A stretch of 64,000 nucleotides of DNA, taken from positions 134,639-198,638 of the forward strand of contig NZ_LMVM01000040.1 of assembly GCF_002287175.1 (NCBI RefSeq). The letters run 5' to 3'. This document shows, piece by piece, positions 51,423 through 60,771 of the stretch (position 1 is its first letter; every line of letters begins with the position of its first letter). Below the pieces are notes generated by a model. It did not search any database. It worked only from the letters and a program-made list of their open reading frames with translations, and was not told where the DNA came from. The position numbers and the translations under genes were made by a program. This DNA comes from Methanobacterium bryantii. GTDB lineage: Archaea > Methanobacteriota > Methanobacteria > Methanobacteriales > Methanobacteriaceae.

Positions 51423-52103
51423 ATGCTGGATTTGGGGATAAAAAAAAGTGGTAAAGAAAGGACTGAAAATTATGCTGTTAAATATTTAAATGAATTAGTG
51501 CCTCAAGAAGAAATTTCCGGTGAGATTTATGTGGGGGATATTAAAAAAAGAGAGGTCAAAAAGAAAGAGATAAATGAGTTTTATATAATAATAACAGACC
51601 ATGATACTCAGGTTAAATGGATTTGTGGGCTTATAACTTCTTATTATCCTGAAAATGGCACTATTTATGGTGAAAGGGGAGGAAGGGTCTACAGTTTTAT
51701 TGACAGTTTAAATCATGTTGTTAATAAATCCATGACAAATTTGGAAGATAGTTATTCAGTTGACTTTGAAACTTTTAGAAAATCTGTTAATGATAATATC
51801 TCTCGGGTCACGGTTAAAGCTGTTGCACCATCGAGTATAAATGCTAAGGCGGTTAATTTAGAAGTTATCAGTGTTCAGCTTAAAGATAACCCAGAAACCC
51901 AGAGGGCGTCTACTCTGCTAGATATCACTGATGAATATCCACAGCTTAGAATGGCAGTTACTAACATTATGGATAGAAAAGAAAAAGTTACCCGTGAAAG
52001 TATTGCTGCTGAATTGAAATCTTTATTTGACAATAATGAAATGGGAGAAAGAGAATATAATCACGGGTTAAAAGAGCTTGATAAAATGAATAAAGGGGGA
52101 TAA
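51423..52103 (+). CDS. Conserved-looking soluble protein, unknown
   Basis: 226 residues, soluble, no signal. N-terminal part mixed alpha/beta (KEINEFYIIITDHDTQVKWI), middle with VYSFIDSLNHVVNKSM, C-terminal helix-rich DRKEKVTRESIAAELKSLF. No family recognised. Strong GGTTGGTGATTAT site. Alone on this strand. Confidence 0.5.
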   Translation: MLDLGIKKSGKERTENYAVKYLNELVPQEEISGEIYVGDIKKREVKKKEINEFYIIITDHDTQVKWICGLITSYYPENGTIYGERGGRVYSFIDSLNHVVNKSMTNLEDSYSVDFETFRKSVNDNISRVTVKAVAPSSINAKAVNLEVISVQLKDNPETQRASTLLDITDEYPQLRMAVTNIMDRKEKVTRESIAAELKSLFDNNEMGEREYNHGLKELDKMNKGG

Positions 52104-52581
52104 ACATAAAATTTCATTTTTATTTACATTTTTAACTTTATTAATGCTTTTATTTTCATAGAAACTAAATATTTTGTCATATTTTATTTTCCATATAATT
52201 TTATGTTATTTAACTCTATTTAATTTATTAATAAATCAATTTTATCAGTATTAAAGTCTAAATAATGTATGTTAACTTTCAATTACAACTTAAAAGGTTA
52301 TATAATAAACTAATCTTATTTTGTGGCTTTAAGACAATTAATATTAATTTAGGATACTGCTTCTTTGATGTGTGGAGTTATGAATCTCATATGATAAAAA
52401 ATAATAACTAAAAAAAACAAATTGTTCTTTATCAACTTGATGTATTTGATTGATTTCTTATCTTTAGATAATGAGTAATTCATTATTTTAATTAATTAAA
52501 ATATAAATTAAATGATAAATTCATACTATTGGCATAAGATGGCAATGATAATAATTATTATTTGATTTGAAGGGGAAAAAT
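52104..52581. other. AT-rich intergenic region
   Basis: 478 nt, no gene. AAGGGGAAAAAT lies before the ATG of the next gene; otherwise only AT-rich sequence. Confidence 0.35.
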
Positions 52582-53391
52582 ATGTCTAAAGAGATTTTAA
52601 AGCTTTATGGGAAAGTAAGAGATGATTTAAAGTTTCTCACAGCTTCTGATGTTAGAACAAGGATTATTATAACTTTAAATGGTGGATTAAAAAGTTTACG
52701 CGACCTTAAAGACGAAACAAATTTGAGTTCAGCAACTATTTTACATGGAATGAACCAGCTCGATGAAAAAAATTTCATACTTAAACAGTCTGGAGGTTAT
52801 TCCCTTTCTCAAACCGGCAAAATTGTCGCAATTCATTTAATAAGCCTCATAAAAGCTTCCACCTCTCTGGGAGAACTTGAAAAAATATTTTTAAGGCATG
52901 AAATAGAGGCTATCCCTGAATATTTGCTTGAAACTATTGGTAGTTTAAAAAACTCGGTAGTAATTGAGTCTACACCTACAGATGTTATGAAACCCCATAC
53001 TGTTTATGCCGAACTTTTATCAAAGGCCAAAGAGATTAATTACATATCTTCAGTCCTTCTTCCTCAAAAAATAGAGATGTTCGAGGATTTACTGGAAAGC
53101 AGTTCACTGCAGCTTATGGTAACACCGGAAATACTGGATAAATGGATCGAAATAAAGGGCAGAGAAAACTTAAAAAAAGCGACTGAAGAAAAAGATTTTA
53201 AAATATGGAAGATAGATGATGCAAGAATGTCTTTTACAGTAACAGATAAATTTATTGCACTGGGCTTGTTTTCAACTGATGGAATATACGATCTTCATAA
53301 ATATTTAATAGATGAAGATGCTGAAGCGATTGAATGGGGAAACCGACTGTTTGAACATTATTTAAAGAAAGCTGAAGAGGTTAAACTGTAG
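52582..53391 (+). CDS. FilR1-type (DUF1724) winged-helix regulator
   Basis: 269 residues. Helix-turn-helix in the first ~80 (SLRDLKDETNLSSATILHGMNQL, LKQSGGYSLSQTG), then an all-alpha/beta FilR1 domain (VVIESTPTDVMKPHTVYAELL, LMVTPEILDKWIE, AIEWGNRLFEHYLKKAEEV at the end). FilR1-domain proteins are numerous in methanogens, named after a methanogenesis regulator; the ligand is unknown. A TTG 15 nt upstream is in frame but overlaps the AAGGGG binding site. It precedes the REC-kinase hybrid by 51 nt, perhaps one operon. Confidence 0.85.
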   Translation: MSKEILKLYGKVRDDLKFLTASDVRTRIIITLNGGLKSLRDLKDETNLSSATILHGMNQLDEKNFILKQSGGYSLSQTGKIVAIHLISLIKASTSLGELEKIFLRHEIEAIPEYLLETIGSLKNSVVIESTPTDVMKPHTVYAELLSKAKEINYISSVLLPQKIEMFEDLLESSSLQLMVTPEILDKWIEIKGRENLKKATEEKDFKIWKIDDARMSFTVTDKFIALGLFSTDGIYDLHKYLIDEDAEAIEWGNRLFEHYLKKAEEVKL

Positions 53392-53442
53392 TTTAACTGG
53401 GTTAAGGGTTAAAATTAAAAATCATCGGAGTGTATTAATAAG

Positions 53443-54561
53443 ATGAAAGTTACTCGGATTTTGATAATAGAAGATAATTTTAAAGATGTCCGGTTGATAC
53501 AGGAAATGCTTAAGGAAATTCCTTCATTTAGTTTTGAGTTTAAACATGTGGAACGTCTGGATGAAGGACTTAAATCTATTAAAAATGATGAATTTGATGT
53601 ATTATTACTTGATCTTAATCTACCGGACTCCTTTGGGATTGAAACATTCATTGAAGCATATAAAAATGCCCCTCATCTGCCCATTGTAATATTGAGCGGT
53701 GCTGCTGATGAGGAAGCTGCATTGGATGCAGTACATGAAGGAGCTCAAGACTATCTGATGAAAGGAGAAGTTGATGGTAAATTACTGACACGTTCTATAT
53801 TTTATGCAATTGAAAGGAAACAGATAGAAGAAGAGCTGGTAAAACACAGGGATCATCTGGAGGAACTGGTTGAAAAGCGTACTCTTGGACTGAAAGAAGC
53901 AAATAAACAACTTAGAATAGAAATAAATGAACGTAAACGGGCAGAAGAAGAAATTAGGGCATCTCTAGAGGAGAAAAAGATACTTCTCGACGAAATTCAA
54001 AGCAGAATTCAAAATAGTCTGCAGACAATTATAAGTATAATAGACAGTGAATATTTGCAAAATGGATGTAAGAATTCCAATGAGTTTAATCAGGAAATTG
54101 AAAACCGTGCAAAAGCTGTTGAATTAATTAATGAAAAGCTTTGCCAGTCTGAGGATTTTGCAATGATTGATTTTGCAGAGTATATTATAGATCTTACAGA
54201 TTATTTATTTGATTTCTATGGGGTCAATTCTAATTTAATCAATCTTGAGACGGATATTGAAGGTATACCCCTTGATATTGATGTTGCAATTCCATGTGGC
54301 CTTATTATTAATGAGCTTGTTACAAATTCTATTAAACATGCATTTAAATCTGAAATTAAAGGGAAAGTACAAATTAAATTCCATTCCAACGATAAAACAT
54401 GGTTAAGTGTGTCTGACAATGGTAGTGGTCTCCCTGAAAGTTTTGAACTTGAACATGCAGAAACTTCGGGTTTAAGACTTGTAAATAAATTAGTAAAACA
54501 GCTTAATGGAAGAATTGAACTTAATGTCAAGGGCGGAACTGAATTTAAAATTGTTTTTTAA
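53443..54561 (+). CDS. Response regulator receiver fused to a HisKA_2-like kinase lacking the phospho-His
   Basis: 372 residues: REC domain (1-125, acidic IIEDN, phospho-Asp in LLLDLNLPDS, later YLMKGE with Lys), a coiled coil (~130-185, EELVKHRDHLEELVEKR), a HisKA_2-like region and an HATPase_c domain (N-box NELVTNSIKHAF, G1 VSDNGSGLP, SGLRLV). Where HisKA_2 kinases have HHRVKNNLQ this one reads QSRIQNSLQ: both His are missing, while the ATP-binding boxes look intact. So it may be a signal relay or phosphatase, or an ATP-binding sensor without autophosphorylation. Follows the FilR1 regulator. Confidence 0.85.
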   Translation: MKVTRILIIEDNFKDVRLIQEMLKEIPSFSFEFKHVERLDEGLKSIKNDEFDVLLLDLNLPDSFGIETFIEAYKNAPHLPIVILSGAADEEAALDAVHEGAQDYLMKGEVDGKLLTRSIFYAIERKQIEEELVKHRDHLEELVEKRTLGLKEANKQLRIEINERKRAEEEIRASLEEKKILLDEIQSRIQNSLQTIISIIDSEYLQNGCKNSNEFNQEIENRAKAVELINEKLCQSEDFAMIDFAEYIIDLTDYLFDFYGVNSNLINLETDIEGIPLDIDVAIPCGLIINELVTNSIKHAFKSEIKGKVQIKFHSNDKTWLSVSDNGSGLPESFELEHAETSGLRLVNKLVKQLNGRIELNVKGGTEFKIVF

Positions 54562-54728
54562 TTTTTTTAACCTTTTAAAAATTCATTTAAAACATTTTAA
54601 TTACTCTTATTTTTAAATACTAACTTTTTTAAGCCTATTTTTTCCAAAAAGCCACAGCTTAAAGAAAAATATATTAGGGATTATTAATAAAAATATAGTA
54701 TAAATTAATAATAAAGGGGGTGAGAACT

Positions 54729-55079
54729 ATGATAGTTAGCTGGAGAGCAGTAATCATAGGGGCTATTATAGCCATAGTACTTGCAATAATTTTTGGAATG
54801 GTTTCTCTCATTTATGGTCCAATGATAGCAGTGTTAATAGCAGGTATAGTAGTGGGATACATGGTTGATACAGATATAGTAACAGGAGCAGTGCATGGTG
54901 GAATAGCAGGCCTTATAGGAGGAATAATAGCCTTAATACTGGGATTATTAATTGGTTCCTCATTTGGTTTAGCCGGATCAATAATAGGTGCAGCTTTAAT
55001 AATTGCATGGATAATTGATATTATTGTAGGTGCAATTGGAGGCATTATAGGTTCTGCAGTAACTGGAAGAAAAATGTAA
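54729..55079 (+). CDS. DUF5518-like membrane protein 1
   Basis: 116 residues, four Gly/Ile-rich helices: WRAVIIGAIIAIVLAI, VGYMVDTDIVTGAVHGGIAG with the family loop, LIGGIIALILGLLIG. The W-x-AVIIG start and the GAxHGGxxGxxGG motif mark this family, abundant in Methanobacterium, function unknown. First of five intact relatives in tandem here. GGTGAGAACT precedes ATG (a GTG three codons earlier is possible). Confidence 0.65.
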   Translation: MIVSWRAVIIGAIIAIVLAIIFGMVSLIYGPMIAVLIAGIVVGYMVDTDIVTGAVHGGIAGLIGGIIALILGLLIGSSFGLAGSIIGAALIIAWIIDIIVGAIGGIIGSAVTGRKM

Positions 55080-55194
55080 TTTTTTTTATTCTTTTTTTAG
55101 ATATTAATGAAATAATCTCGTTTTATGGGAATTAACCATCTTTTTTTATATGATGATAGTCTAACTACAGTTATATTTTAATTGAGGAATTAAC

Positions 55195-55527
55195 ATGGTA
55201 AACTGGAAGGCAGTAATTATTGGTTTTATTCTCACAGTTATTTTTACTTCAATTTTAAACCAGGTTATTGGAAGTTTTGGTTCATATATTGGTGTTATAA
55301 CCGCAGGTATAATTGTAGGGTACATGGTTAATTATAATTGGATGAATGGAGCTATTCACGGCGGATTAATTGGAATTCTTGGGGGGATAGTTGCTGTAAT
55401 CATTGTATTAATTGTGGGGGGAGGGCCCTATATAATGGAATCATTCGGTGTTCTTTTACTGGTTGAGATAATTGCTGATGTAATTTTAGGCGCGGTTGGG
55501 GGAGCTTTTGGAGCTATGATAACGTAA
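55195..55527 (+). CDS. DUF5518-like membrane protein 2
   Basis: 110 residues: VNWKAVIIGFILTVIFTS, VGYMVNYNWMNGAIHGGLIG, ILGGIVAVIIVLIVGG, VILGAVGGAFGAMIT. Same pattern as protein 1, including NGAIHGG. GAGGAATTAAC precedes ATG. Function unknown. Confidence 0.65.
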   Translation: MVNWKAVIIGFILTVIFTSILNQVIGSFGSYIGVITAGIIVGYMVNYNWMNGAIHGGLIGILGGIVAVIIVLIVGGGPYIMESFGVLLLVEIIADVILGAVGGAFGAMIT

Positions 55528-55669
55528 ATAAGTTGTTTTGAATTATCATTTTAAGTGATCAAATAAAAAATTGAAATTCAGGTTGTTTTTTAATTAATTA
55601 GAGAATATTTTAAGTATTTAAGAAGAAAATACAAAGTGTAACTATATTAAAAACTAAGGAAGTCAAAAC

Positions 55670-56068
55670 ATGGTCAACTGGAGAACTGTAATTATTGGTT
55701 TCATTTTAGCGGTAGTATTATCTGAATTTCTGGGATTCATTGGATTAACCATTGGGGCAGCTTTTGGATCAAATGGGGGCAATACTGGACAAATTATTGG
55801 ATATCTTTTAGCAACCATATATGTTGGTTACAGTATTGATGGGAATTATATAAATGGCGCAATTTATGGTGCAATTATAGGTTTCATTGGGGGATTAGTA
55901 TCTTTAATTGTTACAGGAGCCATTTTTGGAACTTTTGTAGTAACCACTGGTTCACTAACAGTTTTAGTGCTAGAATCAACACTTTATGGTATTATTGGGG
56001 CCATTGGCGGTATTATTGGGTTCATCATCAGCGTGTACTTCTCAAGAAAAGAAGAGCCTGCAGTTTAA
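55670..56068 (+). CDS. DUF5518-like membrane protein 3
   Basis: 132 residues: VNWRTVIIGFILAVVLSE, YVGYSIDGNYINGAIYGAIIG, FIGGLVSLIVTG, IGAIGGIIGFIISVYFSRKE. Same family; the loop has NGAIYGA and a Gly-rich outer stretch (GSNGGNTGQ). Function unknown. Confidence 0.65.
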   Translation: MVNWRTVIIGFILAVVLSEFLGFIGLTIGAAFGSNGGNTGQIIGYLLATIYVGYSIDGNYINGAIYGAIIGFIGGLVSLIVTGAIFGTFVVTTGSLTVLVLESTLYGIIGAIGGIIGFIISVYFSRKEEPAV

Positions 56069-56296
56069 AATCTTAAAATAGTTATGAAAACTGTTTTTTT
56101 TATTTTTTTATAGATTAACTTTTTTAAAGGTTTAAAAGGTTAATTTAGACATGTAAACAGGGTTAAATATTTTCAAATATATCTTGGGACTAGTTTAACT
56201 GCATGGCATGTATTTTGTTAAGTTTGGATATAGATTTAAAAATAAATAAGAAATGTATTAATATTTAAACATAGATAAATGAAAATGGGTGAAATG

Positions 56297-56677
56297 ATGG
56301 TTGAAATAAAATCGACACCCATAATAAATGGTATAATCTTAGCAATAATACTGGCAACGCTCTTTAAAATGATATCGGGATCATGGGGCGAATATGCAGG
56401 TGTACTTTTAGCAACGATATATGTAGGTTTTTCTGTTAGTGGAAACTATACAAATGGCACAGTTCATGGTGCACTAGTGGGTACTATAGGGGCAATAATC
56501 GCAGGAATCTTTTCTATTATGGGTTTTAAAGCGTTATTGGGAATAATGGAAGCAGCAGTTGGGTTGGATGCAATGATTTTATTAATCGTTATCTGGACAG
56601 TTGTTGGAGCTATTGGTGGAACAATAGGGGTCATTATAAAAGAATCAGGAACATCAAAAGAAAAACCTGTAACTTAA
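56297..56677 (+). CDS. DUF5518-like membrane protein 4
   Basis: 126 residues from the ATG behind GGGTGAA (another ATG 18 nt upstream is possible). VEIKSTPIINGIILAIIL, YVGFSVSGNYTNGTVHGALVG, TIGAIIAGIFS, VGAIGGTIGVIIKE. Same family, closest to protein 3. Function unknown. Confidence 0.65.
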   Translation: MVEIKSTPIINGIILAIILATLFKMISGSWGEYAGVLLATIYVGFSVSGNYTNGTVHGALVGTIGAIIAGIFSIMGFKALLGIMEAAVGLDAMILLIVIWTVVGAIGGTIGVIIKESGTSKEKPVT

Positions 56678-56756
56678 TAATATCAGATATAACCTTTAAT
56701 TAACTGAAAATATCTTATTTTTTGTTTTAATTAATCTAAAATAAAATGATTTTAAA

Positions 56757-57108
56757 CTGAAAAACGTCTTTATTGGATTTATAACTACATTGATGTGGTA
56801 TGATGCAGGTGCTTGGGCATATCTGCATTTTAAGAGGTTTGCTACATGTATTAGAACCAATAATTGCCGGTTTCCTTGTTGTGTATATAAATGATATGTT
56901 ATGTGGATAATATCATAAATAGAAATATTTCAAGCGGTTTGGCGGGCTTTGCAGCGGTATTTATAATTTTGGGCATAAGAGAGCTAGTCCCTGTTTTTAG
57001 AAGTTATTTAGAACTGTTAATTGTTATTATGGCTATCTGTGCAATTAGGGCATTGTAATTGGTGCAGTACTTGAATTAATCGGGTTGGATCTTAGGAACA
57101 TTGGCTAA
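56757..57108 (+). pseudogene. DUF5518-like membrane protein, broken copy
   Basis: Across frames: LKNVFIGFITTL, LEPIIAGFLVVYINDML, NISSGLAGFAAVFIILG, LELLIVIMAICAIR and VIGAVLELIGLDLRNIG. At least three frame changes and no start. It lies between relatives 4 and 5 and has their hydrophobic rhythm, so this row of paralogues gains and loses members. Confidence 0.65.
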
Positions 57109-57279
57109 GGGGCAGATTTTGAAAATAGAAGCTTAAATTAGTTATATTAAGTTATTATCTTATATTTTTCATTTATTTTTTAAAATTCATTATTAAACTA
57201 ATGGGATTACCCTGTAGCAAAATAAGTATTTTAGGGATTAAGGACATAATGCATACTGACTCAAGATTGAGGTGATAAA

Positions 57280-57690
57280 ATGACTGAATGGACAGCTGTT
57301 GGAATAGGTGGAATAGTGACTGCTGGTTTAACTATTGTTCTTGCCCTTGTGTTTTTCCCATTGTTCTTTTTAGGGCCAATAGTGGGCGGTTTTTTAGCAG
57401 TTTATTTGATGAAAAATGAATTTGAAAGTGGTATAATAAATGGCGCTTTAGCGGGAGTTATTGGTGGTTTAATAATTGGAATTCTCTCACTATTTGGTAT
57501 TGGGATAATAGCTGCCGTAATAGCAATTTTAGCGGCACAAATAGGACTTGCAGTAGGAGCACTGGGAATTTTAATTGTAATTTTCTTTACAATACTTGCA
57601 GTGTTCATATGTGGAATTCTTTCTGCTATTGGCGGAGCTATAGGAGAATATGTACAATCTGCAGGTAGAAGAGGATATGAAAATTATTAA
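57280..57690 (+). CDS. DUF5518-like membrane protein 5
   Basis: 136 residues: TEWTAVGIGGIVTAGLTIV, VGGFLAVYLMKNEFESGIINGALAG, VIGGLIIGILSLFGIG, then two long helices and GGAIGEYVQSAGRRGYENY at the end. Longest and most diverged of the row. GAGGTGATAAA precedes ATG. Function unknown. Confidence 0.65.
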   Translation: MTEWTAVGIGGIVTAGLTIVLALVFFPLFFLGPIVGGFLAVYLMKNEFESGIINGALAGVIGGLIIGILSLFGIGIIAAVIAILAAQIGLAVGALGILIVIFFTILAVFICGILSAIGGAIGEYVQSAGRRGYENY

Positions 57691-57762
57691 AGAATGAATC
57701 CTTAAATTCATTCTTACTTCTTTTAAAATAAGTATATTGATTTAATAAGTCAAAATCATAGT

Positions 57763-58170
57763 TCAGTTTATTTTTATAATGCCCGAATCAGCATCAACTT
57801 CAACAATATCTCCCTCTTTTAAAATATTTAAAATATCTGCATCTGGTTGGTCTACCATGGGTATTTCTGCCATTATTGCGCCTGTTGCAATAATAGGTTC
57901 AGCTTTTAATGATATTATCGCACTGGGAGCGGTTTTATTTTTTGCCATCTGGAATATAACATAAGATCCTACAGTGGATCCTTTTCCAGAGGGAATTACA
58001 AGAATTTTTCCACTTATTTTTTTACCGTACAATTCATGCTGTGAATCAATTATAACTCCTGTTTTTGGGTCTACTCCACCTAAAAAACTTATAGAATCTT
58101 TTGTAACTATAACTTCTCCCCGGGCATGTCCTTTAGAAATTTTTCTACAATTTATAACCTGTTTTTGCAT
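57763..58170 (-). CDS. Phosphomevalonate dehydratase small subunit (aconitase X / DUF126)
   Basis: 135 residues: CRKISKGHARGEVIVTKDSI, SFLGGVDPKTGVIIDSQHEL, VIPSGKGSTVGSYVIFQ with the catalytic Ser, and GAIMAEIPMVDQPD. This is the swivelling small subunit of aconitase X-type enzymes. In archaea with the modified mevalonate pathway it joins a large subunit (not in the window) to dehydrate 5-phosphomevalonate, a step toward isopentenyl phosphate and archaeal lipids. ACGTGATTTT before ATG. Cis-hydroxyproline dehydratase is the bacterial relative, unlikely here. Confidence 0.9.
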   Translation of the reverse strand: MQKQVINCRKISKGHARGEVIVTKDSISFLGGVDPKTGVIIDSQHELYGKKISGKILVIPSGKGSTVGSYVIFQMAKNKTAPSAIISLKAEPIIATGAIMAEIPMVDQPDADILNILKEGDIVEVDADSGIIKIN

Positions 58171-58400
58171 AAAATCACGTTTTAATCAGTAAAATAATTA
58201 TATGAATCAATTTAACGGTTTAGTTAAATGTATCTAATATTTAATCAAACAAAATTATCTAGTATTTTATCTGTTTTATAGGTAACTTTTAACTGGCAAC
58301 ACATAAATCAGCGGTTTTAAGGATGTCTAATATGAAGATTCAATTCAGCGTTATATCCAATAATTAAAAAGAAAAATAAAGAAAAAATTAAATAATGATT

Positions 58401-59309
58401 TTACTGTAGTTCTAACTTGATCCCGCCGATTTTTGGCCTTAAGAAGTTATATATCAATGCTAAAATTGCATATGCTATAAATGCACCTACCATGAATCCG
58501 ATTGTAAATCCGGCCAGGAACATAACTCCTATGATGGCAACTCCATATAGTGCGCTGATTATAACTGCGATTATTCCAATGATAATTCCGCATATAGCTG
58601 CAATAATTGCAGTTATTAACGCCAGCTGTACTGGTGCAACTGACAGTATCTCATACATATTTTCTGCATCTGCTGTAAATTCAAGCTTAATTCCACCAAC
58701 CCTTGGCGCTATTAAGTTGTATAATGCAGCTAATATTACATTTATTACAAATACAATTACAAATGTTGTTATTGGCAGTATTATAATGGATAATATAGAT
58801 CCTATAACTCCAAATGTTCCTAATGAGGATATGCTTTCTGCAGTTACATTTGTCCCGTTTAGCGGCAGTGAACTTGCTATTTGTGATACTACAGGGATGT
58901 ATGCTGCAACTAAAGGCATAACAATTAAGGCAATTATAAGTACAAAAATTGCTGAAATGGTAGAAGTTATTAGTGCAAACGGCATCACTGGAATCGATTT
59001 TATTTCCCTTAGATCTTCAAGTCCAAGTTTAATTCCACCAAGTTTGGGGACTAATAAATTGTAAATTAATGCAAATAAAAATGACTGAAGGACTCCTAGA
59101 ACAAAGCTGCCTACCGGTGAAGAAACGATAGATGCAATGTAAAACCATAGTGCAGTTGAGTTAGCTGCAGTTGGTGAGATTGCAAAGGGTATTAGTCCTA
59201 AAATTAATGTAAATATTGCATACAGGAAAGCCCATACTGCATTAATAGATGATGTCATTAATGTGTAAGGAACAATTTCAATTGATTTGATTTCTTTAAT
59301 GTCGACCAT
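58401..59309 (-). CDS. Three-fold-repeat membrane protein, copy 1
   Basis: 302 residues. Three repeats of ~100 residues, each with two to three helices and ending in the same phrase: YNLLVPKLGGIKLGLE, YNLIAPRVGGIKLEF, YNFLRPKIGGIKLEL. Repeats 1 and 2 begin EIKSIEIVPYTLMTSSINA and EIKSIPVMPFALITSTISA. Function unknown; a Methanobacteriales family. I start it at the ATG behind TTTGGAGGTAA. The frame stays open 132 nt farther upstream, but that stretch is the palindrome cluster translated. Paralogue of the next gene. Confidence 0.7.
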   Translation of the reverse strand: MVDIKEIKSIEIVPYTLMTSSINAVWAFLYAIFTLILGLIPFAISPTAANSTALWFYIASIVSSPVGSFVLGVLQSFLFALIYNLLVPKLGGIKLGLEDLREIKSIPVMPFALITSTISAIFVLIIALIVMPLVAAYIPVVSQIASSLPLNGTNVTAESISSLGTFGVIGSILSIIILPITTFVIVFVINVILAALYNLIAPRVGGIKLEFTADAENMYEILSVAPVQLALITAIIAAICGIIIGIIAVIISALYGVAIIGVMFLAGFTIGFMVGAFIAYAILALIYNFLRPKIGGIKLELQ

Positions 59310-59319
59310 GCATTTACCT

Positions 59320-59650
59320 CCAAAATCTTTGAGTGCCGTACAAACGAAGCTTGCAAAAAACAAAGTTTTTGCTGCATCGAAAATCGTAGATTTTCGATAG
59401 TTTCGTGGCTTCGAGACAAAGCTTGCGAAACTCTGTTTCATGCATTCAAAAGACTTTCAGTCTTTTGATGCTTTGAACACTTGTGTTCAAGGGCTCCGAA
59501 ATCGGAGCTAACAAAACCTTTGGTTTTGTGCGTTCAAAATTCGTAGAATTTTGGAAGATTTCGAGAACTCCAAAAAACCTTTCAAACGTTTTCAATATGC
59601 GGAAAACATAGCTGTCGAAAATCTCTGATTTTGACAGTTTTCCTCAAACT
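59320..59650. repeat. Nested palindrome cluster, copy B, filling a leader
   Basis: Palindromes such as CGAAAATCgtaGATTTTCG, GCGAAACtctGTTTC, CAAAAGACtttcaGTCTTTTG, GAACACttGTGTTC and ACAAAACCtttGGTTTTGT follow one another. The core CGAAATC (59497-59503) / GATTTCG (59557-59563) encloses two smaller hairpins as in copy A. It lies between the TATA box at 59685-59696 and the ribosome binding site of the minus-strand membrane protein gene. Confidence 0.65.
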
Positions 59651-59684
59651 CATTTTAAGTTATTCTAATTTGTAATTATTCACT

Positions 59685-59696
59685 GGTTTATATAAC
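59685..59696 (-). promoter_or_regulatory. TATA box upstream of palindrome cluster B
   Basis: GTTATATAAACC on the minus strand. Initiation ~25 nt downstream would give a leader of about 350 nt that consists almost wholly of cluster B. Confidence 0.5.
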
Positions 59697-59841
59697 ATTT
59701 TCTTTAATTTTAAAATCATTTAATTGAATTTCAAAGGTGATATTTAACTAAAAAATATGCTAAAAGTTATATAAACTTAAAAAATAGGATTTAATGTATT
59801 ACCAATTTTAAAATTAAAAAATAAAAAAGTAGGGAATTAAT

Positions 59842-60771
59842 TTATTCAAGTTCCAGTTTAACTGCACCAATTCTTGGAGCTAATGCATTGTAGAATATTG
59901 TTATCAGCGCGGTTCCTATGAAATACATTATGAAATAACCAACTATGGATGCTATTAGTGCTCCAACTCCTCCAGCTACGTTTCCATTTGCACTGAGTGA
60001 GGCTAGATCTGCAAGTCCTCTGAGAAGCCCAAATATAGTGAAAACGATTGCTACAGCCAGTGATGCTGGTACAACAGGTATAGAAGTCAGGTTTTTCAAT
60101 GTTCCAGTAACTGCATCAAAGTTTAACTGTATTTTAGAAACTTTTGTGGCTATATAGTTGTAGAATATCGCTGCTAATGCATTACCAATAAATCCAAATA
60201 TAAACGCCATTATTGGCAGTCCAATAATGAGGATTATGGCTAAGAATACTCCTCCTGCTGCTACAGCCTGTCCTGTAGGGATGGTCATGTTTGTAGCATT
60301 GGTGGCGTTGGCAATAGCCTGTGATACAACTGGGATGGAACTGCTTAAAGCTGTAAATACTGGTGTAATTGCAGCTGCTAAAAATACTCCTATAATAAAG
60401 GCCCATATTGTTTCTATGGCTGCTAATATTAGTGAAAACGAAACTACAGGGATATTTGTTACTTCATTTCCTTCTAATCCTAGTTTTATACCACCTAATC
60501 TAGGTGCTAAACCATTGTAAAGCAGTATAGTGAAGAAACTTATAGCTAAGTATATAAAGAATGCTGCTATGGGATATATTATAATTAAAGCGGCTCCTGC
60601 GGATGTAATAACTGATCCAAAGACACTAGCTTGAGGGACTAAGGCTGCTATGATTCCGAATGCGATTAAAGTTATTATAGCTGCAATAAATGCCAGAATT
60701 GCATGTATCGATGATGACATCAATGTGAACGGTGCTAATTCCACAGATTTAATTTCTTTTACATCTACCAT
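59842..60771 (-). CDS. Three-fold-repeat membrane protein, copy 2
   Basis: 309 residues, paralogue of the product starting at 59309 (both begin MVDxKEIKSxE-xPxTLM). Repeat ends: YNGLAPRLGGIKLGLE, YNYIATKVSKIQLNFD, YNALAPRIGAVKLELE; the middle one has lost the double Gly. About nine helices. Strong AAAGGAGGTAAAAAA before ATG, with no palindrome cluster. Function unknown. Confidence 0.7.
   Translation of the reverse strand: MVDVKEIKSVELAPFTLMSSSIHAILAFIAAIITLIAFGIIAALVPQASVFGSVITSAGAALIIIYPIAAFFIYLAISFFTILLYNGLAPRLGGIKLGLEGNEVTNIPVVSFSLILAAIETIWAFIIGVFLAAAITPVFTALSSSIPVVSQAIANATNATNMTIPTGQAVAAGGVFLAIILIIGLPIMAFIFGFIGNALAAIFYNYIATKVSKIQLNFDAVTGTLKNLTSIPVVPASLAVAIVFTIFGLLRGLADLASLSANGNVAGGVGALIASIVGYFIMYFIGTALITIFYNALAPRIGAVKLELE

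Noticed and set aside
59310..59441. 44-residue N-terminal extension of the membrane protein
   Set aside because: It is palindrome cluster B translated; the ATG behind GGAGGT at 59309 and the paralogue's start (MVDVKEIKS) show the real start.
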